Assembly: GCF_023703375.1 (NCBI RefSeq)
Contig: NZ_JAMQGO010000005.1
Span: forward strand, 62,001-126,000
Reading direction: 5' to 3'
DNA: 64,000 nucleotides
Source of the DNA: Lutimaribacter degradans
Lineage (GTDB): Bacteria > Pseudomonadota > Alphaproteobacteria > Rhodobacterales > Rhodobacteraceae
The position numbers and the translations under genes are program-made. Every line of letters starts with the position of its first letter. Within the stretch, counting starts at the first letter, position 1. Below the pieces are notes generated by a model. It saw nothing but the letters and a program-made list of their open reading frames with translations, was not told the origin of the DNA and did no database searches. Shown piece by piece: positions 8,436-16,349 of the stretch.

Positions 8436-11400
8436 ATGACCGCTACCACCCATGTGAATGTCATCTATCTTGGGAATTTCTCTTCCGTCGACACGGATGA
8501 AAGTGACAAGGATGTTGAGAACGAGGGGTCGCTCGTAGGTACCACGGTTGATCACACTTCGCTGGAAATGCTGTCGTTGCGCCTGGATGATCGTGATCAC
8601 GACGGCACGATCAGCGACGATGAAAGCAATAGTCACTTTTTCCCCGACAAGGTGACCTACGACTTGGGCAACGGCGAAATCTCGAACGAGACCGATGCCA
8701 GCTTCGAGGGGCACGTCACCCTGACACTCAGCGATGGCAGCACGCGGCAGGTCGAGGCGCTTTTCATCCAGCAAACCAACGGTGACCTGTTCCTGAACGA
8801 CTTGGAAAATGAAGGCGCGCTGGACGATCTGGAAATCAGCTCCATCACAATCGACAGCTTCAAAGACGACGACGAAGATGGTGACGACGACGGCCATGAT
8901 GACGACGATGATGACGACGATGATGATGACGATGATTGTGACGACGATGATGACTCCGGCTGGGACACGGACCAATCGGTGGACAACACCAGCATCGTTG
9001 CCGCGGCCCCAGAACCGGACGGCATAGTCGAGGGCACCGCGGGCAACGACACGATCGACGCGAGCTATACCGACGACCCCGAGGGCGACATGATCGACGC
9101 CGGCGATGCGCTGGCGCCCAAAACCGGTGATGAAGACATCGTCGATGCCGGCTGTGGCGATGACCTGGTGCATGCAGGCGCGGCTGATGACGAGGTTTAT
9201 GCCGGCGGCGGGAACGATACCGTTTACGGCAACACCGGCAACGACACTATTTTCGGCGATGACTCGCTGGGCGAGGCCGGCACGGACGGCGATTCCAAGG
9301 TTCTGGACTGGGGGGGCCTCAAGACGGGCACCGACATTACCGAAGGTAGTCCGATAAACATTGATGCGGGCGGCATCAACGTGGAGGTGTCATTCGACAA
9401 GCAGGATTGGGGCGCCACTGCGTCCACCTCGGACGACTCTCTATATGTCGATACCGGCAATGATGAAACCTTCGACACCGATTCATCCTTGCAGCTTTAC
9501 GGCAAAGGCGGCGATGACGATTTTGACGACACCTCGACCACGCGGATCGACTTCAGCTCGACCAATTCGGCTTATGCCAACGAGGTGCAGAACGTCTCTT
9601 TCCGTATCAACGATATCGACGATGGCAATAGCTACGACGATCACATCGACCGCGTGACAATTCGTGCCTATGACGCGAATGGCGATCTTGTGCCGGTCGA
9701 ATTGAACGCTGGCAGCTTTATTGACCTTGATGGCGACACGGCCACTGGCGATGATGATCAGCATTACGACTATGGCCCCGACGAAGAGCGCAGCTCGCTT
9801 CTGGTCGAGATCGCCGGCCCCGTTGCCTATTTCGAGATCGATTATGACAATGGCGAGGAAACCGACCAGTCGATCTGGGTCAGCGATGTGCATTTCGACA
9901 CGATCGGCACGGCCGAAGAATGCGAGCCTGGCGATGACCAGCTGTTCGGCGGTGACGGCGACGACGTGATTGACGGCGGCGCCGGGAACGACTCGATCTA
10001 CGGCGAAGACGGCGCTGACAGGATCGTGGGTGGTGCGGGCAACGATCTTCTTGTCGGCGGAGCCGGTAACGACACGATCGACGCGCGCGATACCGAAGGT
10101 GGCGGCGTCGCCTCCACCGGGCCCAACCTCATTGTCAACGGCTCGTTCGAAGATACCTCGGGCATGTCGGGTACTGGCTATGGCTACGTGGCCACTGGGG
10201 AAATCCCGGGTTGGACGACGCAAGACCCGGAAAACGAAATCGACGTACACGACGATGGCCGTGGTGATGTCGACCCGACCGATGGCAGCAACTGGCTCGA
10301 CCTGGAGGCCAGCCCCGGCAACATGCGGATCGGCCAGGACATCGACGGTGTGAGCGAGGGCGAAACTTACGTGATTTCGTTCGATGCGGGTGACAGCGGA
10401 GATGTGTCCAGCGCGAACGAGAACCTGATCAACGTCTATTGGGGGGGCGAGTTGATCGACACGATCGATCCTGCCCAGGGCCAGATGGACAGCTATGAAT
10501 TCACGGTGACTGGTAATGCAGACGGGTCCAACCGGTTGGAATTCGAGGGTATCGGCACCGAAGACAATTTCGGCGCTTCGGTGGACAACGTGCAGATGTT
10601 CCTTGTCGCACCCGAAGATGGTGATGGCGTCGACACGGTGCAGGGCGGCGATGACGAAGACCTGATCTTTGCGGATGCCGGTGATACCGTCGATGGCGGT
10701 GCCGGCGGGGAAGACCATGACATCCTCGACCTCACGGGGCAGGGACCGTTCCGCCTGGAGAATGTCACGGAGGATTCGAACGGAAACGGCATTGATGGCA
10801 CTGTTGTATTCCTGGATGGCGACGGCAATCCGACGGGCGAGACAATCGAGTTCGCCGAGATCGAAGAAGTACGCGGCGAGATCGTTAACCGCGACCCCGA
10901 CGCCGTGGATGACACGGCCACGGGCGACGAGGACTCCACGATCACCGGCAACGTGCTGGACAATGACGAGGATCTTGACGGTGACACGCTGACGGTGACG
11001 GGGAACACCGACCCGTCGAACGGCACGGTGACGGTGAACGAGGACGGCACGTACGAGTACACGCCGGACGCGGACTTCAACGGCACGGACAGCTTCGAGT
11101 ACACGGTGAGCGACGGCAATGGCGGCACCGACACGGCCACGGTGGAGATCACGGTTGGCGCGGTGAACGACGCACCCGACGCCGTGGATGACACGGCCAC
11201 GGGCGACGAGGACTCCACGATCACCGGCAACGTGCTGGACAATGACGAGGATCTTGACGGCGACACGCTGACGGTGACGGGCAACACCGACCCGTCGAAC
11301 GGCACGGTGACGGTGAACGAGGACGGCACGTACGAGTACACGCCGGACGCGGACTTCAACGGCACGGACAGCTTCGAGTACACGGTGAGCGACGGCAATG

Positions 11401-14400
11401 GCGGCACCGACACGGCCACGGTGGAGATCACGGTTGGCGCGGTGAACGACGCCCCCGACGCCGTGGATGACAGCAATAGCACCGATTATGGCGAGACCGT
11501 ATCGGGCAACGTGTTGGACAACGACGAGGATCTTGACGGTGACACGCTGACGGTGACGGACAACACCGACCCGTCGAACGGCACGGTGACCGTAAATTCG
11601 GACGGGTCTTACGAATACACGCCGAGCGCGGGTTTCGCGGGCACTGACAGCTTCGAGTACACGGTGAGCGACGGCAATGGCGGCTCCGACACGGCGACGG
11701 TGACGATCACGGTGACCGACACCCGCGACGGGATCGTGGAAGGCACTGCCGGTGACGATTTCATCGGCACCGACTCGGAATTGAACCCGGGCTTCACCTA
11801 TGAGGGCGATCCCGACGGTGACCTTGTCGACAGCAACGACGAGATCCTGCCGGGCGAAGGCCCCAATGACGACATCATCCGTGGCTACGAGGGCAACGAC
11901 ACGATCGATGCCGGCGAAGGGAACGACGAGGTCCATGGTGGTGTCGGCGACGATGTCATGTATGGCCGCGACGGCGATGACGAGCTTTACGGCGACGCGG
12001 GCAACGACTCGATCCGTGGCAACGAGGGCCAGGACACCATTCATGGCGGCGACGGTCAGGACACGCTGCGCGGTGGTGAAGGCCAAGACGAGATCCTGGG
12101 CGGTGCTGGCGATGACAGCCTGATCGGTGGTGAAGGCGATGACAGCCTTTATGGCGACGCCGGAGACGACACGATCCGCGGGACCGAGGGCAACGACGAA
12201 ATCCATGGCGGCGCAGACAATGACGAGCTGTATGGCGAGGATGGTCGCGATACCGTTCATGGCGACGCCGGGGATGATTACATCGATACCGGCTCGCGCC
12301 TTGGTGTGTCGAGCCCGCTGCCCGATATCGACTATCCGGATTTCTATGGCGCGGATACCGACCCCGATGATGATCGTGACCTGGCCTTTGGCGGTGAGGG
12401 CAACGACACCATCCTGACCGGCGACGACGCCGACACCGTTTATGGCGGTGCGGGCAATGACAGCATCGATGGCGGCATTGATGCCGACCTGCTGCATGGC
12501 GAGGATGGCGACGATACGATCATCGGTGGCGAAGGGGCCGATACGATCCATGGCGGTGAAGGTGATGACCTGATCTATGGCGGCTTGCCGCCTGCCTTCC
12601 CCGATTTCGTAAACGTGCCGGATGACACCGATCTGCGGCCAGCCAACAACACCGACGAAATCCATGGCGGTGCCGGTAACGACACCATCTTCGGGGCCGA
12701 TGATGCCGACGTGATCTATGGCGACGCGGGCAACGATGTGATTGACGGCGGTGTTGACGACGACTCGATCTATGGCGGCGACGGTGATGATACGCTGCGG
12801 GGCGGCCATGGCGCCGACGTGATCGAAGGCGGCGACGGCAGGGACCTGATAGAAGGCGGTGATGGCGACGACGTGATCGACGGCGGCCTGTCTTCGGATA
12901 CCATCTTTGGCGGTGCCGGCAACGACACCATCGAAGGCGGCGGTCAGGCTGACATCATCCATGGTGAAGATGGCGATGACAGCATTACCGGCAGCAACGG
13001 CTCGGACCAGTTGTTCGGCGGTGAAGGCAACGACACGCTTGAAGGCACCGATGGACAGGACTCGCTCTATGGCGGTGCTGGCGACGATCAGCTGATCGGT
13101 GGATCGGGGGCTGACCTGCTGGATGGTGGCGATGGCAATGACACCATTGACGGCTTCACCAATGGCGATGAAATCCACGGTGGCGCGGGCGATGACGTGA
13201 TCACGGCCGGCGGCGGCGATGACACCATCTACGCCGGTGATGGCAATGACATGGTCCAGGGCGGGTTTGACGACGACTCGATCTTTGGCGGCGCAGGAGA
13301 TGATACGCTGCTGGGCGGTGATGGCGCCGACGTGATCGAAGGCGGCGACGGCAAGGACCTGATCGAAGGCGGTGATGGTGACGACGTGATCGACGGCGGC
13401 CTGTCATCGGATACCATCCATGGCGGTGCCGGTAACGACACCATCGAAGGCGGCGGTCAGTCCGACATCATCTATGGTGAAGATGGCGATGACAGCATTA
13501 CCGGCAGCAACGGCTCGGACCAGTTGTTCGGCGGTGAAGGCAACGACACGCTTGAAGGCACCGATGGCCAGGACTCGCTCTATGGCGGTGCTGGCGACGA
13601 TCAGCTGATCGGTGGATCGGGGGCTGACCTGCTGGATGGTGGCGATGGCAATGACACCATTGACGGCTTCACCAATGGCGATGAAATCCACGGTGGCGCG
13701 GGCGATGACGTGATCACGGCCGGCGGCGGCGATGACACCATCTACGCCGGTGATGGCAACGATAGCATCACGGTCGGTTTTGATAACGACCTGGCCGATG
13801 GCGGTGCCGGTGACGACACCTTTGTCGGCAGCGATGGATCGGACACCTTGCAGGGTGGTGATGATCGTGACCTGTTCACCAATGTAAGCGCGGGCGACAC
13901 GATTGATGGTGGCGCTGGCGGAATTGACTATGACGTGCTGGACCTGTCGGGCTCGGCCACGGCGGGCGGCAGCTTGAACATCACGATCACCGGGCCTGAT
14001 AGCAACGGTAACGGCAGTGACGGGTATGTCACCTATAGCGACTCTACCGGGGCCGAGATTGGCCGGCTTGATTTCTCGGAAATCGAAGAGATCGTGCCCT
14101 GCTTTACCCCCGGCACCGCGATTGCCACCCCCAAGGGCGAGCGCCTGGTCGAGGAACTGCAGGTCGGGGACCGTGTGATCACGCGTGACAACGGCATCCA
14201 GGAAATCCGCTGGATCGGTGCCAAGCCGATCACGGGGGTGGAGCTGTCGCGCGTGCCGCACATGAAGCCGATCCTGATCCGTAAGGGGGCGCTGGGGAAT
14301 GGTCTGCCCGAACGTGATATGCTGGTCAGCCCCAACCACCGTATGCTGGTCAATAACGACAAGACGGCGCTGTATTTCGAAGAGCGCGAGGTTCTTGCCG

Positions 14401-14681
14401 CGGCCAAGCACCTGGTGGGCGCTGAGGGCATCCACGAGGTCGACGTGATGAGCACGACCTATATCCACTTCATGTTCGATCACCACGAGGTGGTGCTGTC
14501 GAACGGGGCCTGGACGGAAAGCTTCCAACCCGGCGACATGAGCCTGAAGGGCGTGGGTGACGCGCAGCGCAAGGAGATCTTCGAGCTCTTCCCCGAGCTT
14601 CGCACGCGCGAGGGTGTCGATGATTACCAGGCGGCGCGACGCTCGTTGAAAAAGCACGAGGCGCGGCTTCTTATCAAGTGA
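8436..14681 (+). CDS. Giant RTX / cadherin-like / Hint-domain protein
   Basis: Predicted secreted or surface protein of 2081 residues. The start follows TAGGAG. Order of parts: an N-terminal module (about 1-140) shared with the 818-residue protein downstream; an almost pure aspartate run (about 144-173, with one Cys168); RTX repeats with an entry motif D-D-P-E-G-D; a beta-rich segment (about 300-490); further RTX; a DUF642/galactose-binding-like domain beginning N-L-I-V-N-G-S-F-E (about 562-725); three 93-residue cadherin-like repeats (about 822-1100); a long G-G-x-G-x-D RTX array (about 1105-1870); and a Hint domain starting at Cys1889 (P-C-F-T-P-G-T), with S-P-N-H-R and a conserved C-terminal tail (W-T-E-S-F-Q-P-G-D). 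RTX repeats bind calcium and usually mark type I secretion. No ABC exporter lies nearby. Function (adhesin, S-layer-like or toxin) is unknown. Confidence 0.9.
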   Translation: MTATTHVNVIYLGNFSSVDTDESDKDVENEGSLVGTTVDHTSLEMLSLRLDDRDHDGTISDDESNSHFFPDKVTYDLGNGEISNETDASFEGHVTLTLSDGSTRQVEALFIQQTNGDLFLNDLENEGALDDLEISSITIDSFKDDDEDGDDDGHDDDDDDDDDDDDDCDDDDDSGWDTDQSVDNTSIVAAAPEPDGIVEGTAGNDTIDASYTDDPEGDMIDAGDALAPKTGDEDIVDAGCGDDLVHAGAADDEVYAGGGNDTVYGNTGNDTIFGDDSLGEAGTDGDSKVLDWGGLKTGTDITEGSPINIDAGGINVEVSFDKQDWGATASTSDDSLYVDTGNDETFDTDSSLQLYGKGGDDDFDDTSTTRIDFSSTNSAYANEVQNVSFRINDIDDGNSYDDHIDRVTIRAYDANGDLVPVELNAGSFIDLDGDTATGDDDQHYDYGPDEERSSLLVEIAGPVAYFEIDYDNGEETDQSIWVSDVHFDTIGTAEECEPGDDQLFGGDGDDVIDGGAGNDSIYGEDGADRIVGGAGNDLLVGGAGNDTIDARDTEGGGVASTGPNLIVNGSFEDTSGMSGTGYGYVATGEIPGWTTQDPENEIDVHDDGRGDVDPTDGSNWLDLEASPGNMRIGQDIDGVSEGETYVISFDAGDSGDVSSANENLINVYWGGELIDTIDPAQGQMDSYEFTVTGNADGSNRLEFEGIGTEDNFGASVDNVQMFLVAPEDGDGVDTVQGGDDEDLIFADAGDTVDGGAGGEDHDILDLTGQGPFRLENVTEDSNGNGIDGTVVFLDGDGNPTGETIEFAEIEEVRGEIVNRDPDAVDDTATGDEDSTITGNVLDNDEDLDGDTLTVTGNTDPSNGTVTVNEDGTYEYTPDADFNGTDSFEYTVSDGNGGTDTATVEITVGAVNDAPDAVDDTATGDEDSTITGNVLDNDEDLDGDTLTVTGNTDPSNGTVTVNEDGTYEYTPDADFNGTDSFEYTVSDGNGGTDTATVEITVGAVNDAPDAVDDSNSTDYGETVSGNVLDNDEDLDGDTLTVTDNTDPSNGTVTVNSDGSYEYTPSAGFAGTDSFEYTVSDGNGGSDTATVTITVTDTRDGIVEGTAGDDFIGTDSELNPGFTYEGDPDGDLVDSNDEILPGEGPNDDIIRGYEGNDTIDAGEGNDEVHGGVGDDVMYGRDGDDELYGDAGNDSIRGNEGQDTIHGGDGQDTLRGGEGQDEILGGAGDDSLIGGEGDDSLYGDAGDDTIRGTEGNDEIHGGADNDELYGEDGRDTVHGDAGDDYIDTGSRLGVSSPLPDIDYPDFYGADTDPDDDRDLAFGGEGNDTILTGDDADTVYGGAGNDSIDGGIDADLLHGEDGDDTIIGGEGADTIHGGEGDDLIYGGLPPAFPDFVNVPDDTDLRPANNTDEIHGGAGNDTIFGADDADVIYGDAGNDVIDGGVDDDSIYGGDGDDTLRGGHGADVIEGGDGRDLIEGGDGDDVIDGGLSSDTIFGGAGNDTIEGGGQADIIHGEDGDDSITGSNGSDQLFGGEGNDTLEGTDGQDSLYGGAGDDQLIGGSGADLLDGGDGNDTIDGFTNGDEIHGGAGDDVITAGGGDDTIYAGDGNDMVQGGFDDDSIFGGAGDDTLLGGDGADVIEGGDGKDLIEGGDGDDVIDGGLSSDTIHGGAGNDTIEGGGQSDIIYGEDGDDSITGSNGSDQLFGGEGNDTLEGTDGQDSLYGGAGDDQLIGGSGADLLDGGDGNDTIDGFTNGDEIHGGAGDDVITAGGGDDTIYAGDGNDSITVGFDNDLADGGAGDDTFVGSDGSDTLQGGDDRDLFTNVSAGDTIDGGAGGIDYDVLDLSGSATAGGSLNITITGPDSNGNGSDGYVTYSDSTGAEIGRLDFSEIEEIVPCFTPGTAIATPKGERLVEELQVGDRVITRDNGIQEIRWIGAKPITGVELSRVPHMKPILIRKGALGNGLPERDMLVSPNHRMLVNNDKTALYFEEREVLAAAKHLVGAEGIHEVDVMSTTYIHFMFDHHEVVLSNGAWTESFQPGDMSLKGVGDAQRKEIFELFPELRTREGVDDYQAARRSLKKHEARLLIK
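10901..11737 (+). repeat. Three tandem 279-bp cadherin-like repeats
   Basis: Copies start at 10901, 11180 and 11459, exactly 279 bases (93 codons) apart. The first two are almost identical at DNA level; the third differs mainly in its first 60 bases and in the middle. Each encodes a unit of the cadherin-like/tandem-95 type (D-A-V-D-D, N-V-L-D-N-D, G-T-Y-E-Y-T-P, F-E-Y-T-V-S-D-G). The low divergence indicates recent duplication or gene conversion. Confidence 0.9.
12754..13779 (+). repeat. Tandem 513-bp duplication in the RTX array
   Basis: Two units, 12754-13266 and 13267-13779, offset by exactly 513 bases (171 codons). Long stretches are nearly identical, for example from about 12970 to 13250 against 13483 to 13763. 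The duplication keeps the reading frame and adds a large block of calcium-binding repeats. Boundaries are approximate because the ordinary RTX periodicity blurs the ends. Confidence 0.85.
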
Positions 14682-14688
14682 TGCAGCA

Positions 14689-14714
14689 GGTGCCGGGCAG
14701 TATTGCCCGGCACC
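14689..14714 (+). terminator. Hairpin after the giant RTX gene
   Basis: GGTGCCGGGCA (14689-14699), loop GTAT, TGCCCGGCACC (14704-14714): a perfect 11-bp stem eight bases past the stop. No T tract follows, so termination would be less efficient or Rho-assisted. Confidence 0.6.
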
Positions 14715-15304
14715 AAACCGATCAGTCGGGGGCGCTGGTCGATCAGGCCCCTCGGTGTCGTGCGCTTGATACGATGCACCGTATGCGCGCGGGCCGAGGG
14801 TGTTTCTGATTTTATGACAATATATTCCCGATAGCAGGATTGTTTATAGGAAGGCGCGGCTGGCTGTGCTCTTGCAGGTATGGCGCCAGTGCGGCTGCGA
14901 CTCGCATTTTTGCCATTTTCGGGATGATCGCCGCCCCACGATTCGTCGTGATCGCGGCGTTTGCGTTTTCGACAGGGCAACAAACCGGGGCAAGTTCGAC
15001 GGTTGTTTTGGTGAGCGCTGCACGAACCCGATCATGCCAAGATTTTTCCTTTTTCCAGCCCCGCAACAAAATGCACGGCAAAGCTGTTTCTGATCGGCAA
15101 AAGCGCGCGCTTGGCGTGATCTTGCGGCTGATTTGCGCCCGTTTCGTCAACAACGCACTGGGGTAGTGCGGGGGTGGTTCACCAATATCCGAGCGACGGC
15201 TTGTCAGAAAACCCAAGGATCGCCTAAACCCGGCGCGGGAGGCGGCTGCGCCCGGTAAGAGTGCCAGGCCGTGTTCAGGCTGAAACGAGTGAGAGAAAGA
15301 TTTT
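14715..15304. other. Gene-poor spacer between two Hint genes
   Basis: No convincing gene. There is an AT-rich patch around 14810-14850. Short open frames lack a binding site and codon bias. The last bases (about 15287-15300) contain GAGTGAGAGAAAG, which serves the next gene. Confidence 0.45.
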
Positions 15305-15877
15305 ATGTTTGTGTACGCGACCGCTTCCCGAAACACCCGCAGCACTTTCCTGGCCGAGACGATGAGCCTGAGCGGTGACCAAACCCTGGTCGCCACCGCG
15401 CGTGGCGAGATGCCACTGGAGCGGCTACAAGCCGGGAACATGGTTTTGACGCGTGACAATGGTTTGCGTCCGGTCCGCCGCATCCGCAATTTTCCGAAAC
15501 ATGCGGTCGCCCATCTCGACGCGGTGACGATCCGGGCAGGTGCGCTGGGTGACGGTATGCCCTTTCGCGATGTCACGTTGAGCGCGGCGCATCGCGTCGT
15601 CGTGACCGGTGAAATTGCCGCCATGCTGTTTGACCGGCCCGAGGCGTTGATCGCGGCGCATCGTTTGCGCGGTGTTTGCGGTGTGTCGCTTGGACCCGCC
15701 CGTCTTGGCGTACACGTCGAGTTCGACCAACCAGAGGTGATCCTGGTCAATGGTGTATGGTCCGAATGCTTCCTGGCCGCGCAGCCTAGCCGTGATCCTG
15801 AGCAGCAAAACGCCGCGGCCGAGCTTGCCGTGGCCGATCTTTCTGGCGCGATGCAAGATACGAATCTTCGCGGGTAG
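15305..15877 (+). CDS. Free-standing, degenerate Hint-domain protein
   Basis: A protein of 190 residues that is nearly all Hint domain, without RTX repeats. It aligns across its length with the C-terminal Hint domains of the two large neighbours: A-T-A-R-G-E, L-T-R-D-N-G, I-R-A-G-A-L-G-D-G, L-S-A-A-H-R and V-N-G-V-W-S-E. The position of the catalytic cysteine (P-C-F-T-P-G-T in the giant protein) holds Leu within S-L-S-G-D-Q-T, and the conserved M-F-D-H-H is F-D-Q-P. Autoprocessing by the usual cysteine route therefore looks lost, unless an adjacent serine substitutes. There is no clear signal peptide. An ideal terminator follows, so it is a monocistronic unit. Its role is unknown. Confidence 0.8.
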   Translation: MFVYATASRNTRSTFLAETMSLSGDQTLVATARGEMPLERLQAGNMVLTRDNGLRPVRRIRNFPKHAVAHLDAVTIRAGALGDGMPFRDVTLSAAHRVVVTGEIAAMLFDRPEALIAAHRLRGVCGVSLGPARLGVHVEFDQPEVILVNGVWSECFLAAQPSRDPEQQNAAAELAVADLSGAMQDTNLRG

Positions 15878-15900
15878 GCCCTCTACCCGGTTGCCCAGGG

Positions 15901-15934
15901 AAAACGGCGCGTGCCTTGAGGCACGCGCCGTTTT
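15901..15934 (+). terminator. Strong intrinsic terminator after the small Hint gene
   Basis: AAAACGGCGCGTGCC (15901-15915), loop TTGA, GGCACGCGCCGTTTT (15920-15934): a perfect 15-bp stem, with the T run 15931-15935 forming its end. Confidence 0.9.
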
Positions 15935-16349
15935 TCTTGAAACTTGCAAGCGGCACAATCATGGCGCGCAGCACGTGGCGATACCCGAACGTGCACGCGA
16001 ATTTCCCGAAAACGCCACAAACTTACCCGCTTCTCTTCATGCCATGGGCCGTTTTCGCCCCATTCGTGCCACCACATTGTTGTTTGAATCGGGCGGTTAA
16101 CAAGTGTCGTTCAGCTCATGTCCGAGTCGCGAACCAGACAGGCGCGGCATTTGTCCGAAGAGGATGTTTTCCGGCAAATTTGTGGCCGGACGAGGATGAG
16201 GCAGGCCAGTTGATGGTAGTCAGACCGGAAAGACGGGGCGCGTGGCAACCCACGGCGCCCCTTTGCGCCCCCTCAAGCACGGGTGGCGTGAAAATGCCAC
16301 CGGCACCCTGCCGCGCAGTCAATGCGCCGATCATGGTCTAGGGGGCGAG
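15935..16349. other. Gene-poor spacer before the 818-residue RTX/Hint gene
   Basis: No gene could be supported. The frame of the downstream protein stays open for 36 codons before 16350, but these have no similarity to the N-terminus of the giant paralogue. GGGGGCGAG just before 16350 is the likely ribosome binding site. Confidence 0.45.

Noticed and set aside
9483..13178. Minus-strand open frame of 1231 codons opposite the giant RTX gene
   Set aside because: The G-G-x-G-x-D repeats avoid stops on the complement. The antisense product is a low-complexity Val/Ile/Ala string with no domain or binding site.
9950..13780. Regular short repeats resembling a CRISPR array
   Set aside because: The periodicity is 27 bases (nine codons) and encodes calcium-binding RTX units; there are no variable spacers and no cas genes.
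13404..14657. Minus-strand open frame of 417 codons opposite the Hint region
   Set aside because: Complement of a well-supported coding region; no family features.
14100..14680. Hint domain as a splicing intein
   Set aside because: No extein follows and the conserved C-terminal Asn plus nucleophile of inteins is not seen. It is a C-terminal Hint domain, at most self-cleaving.
14840..15166. Plus-strand frame of 108 codons in the spacer after the giant gene
   Set aside because: No ribosome binding site, unusual start, and composition unlike neighbouring genes.
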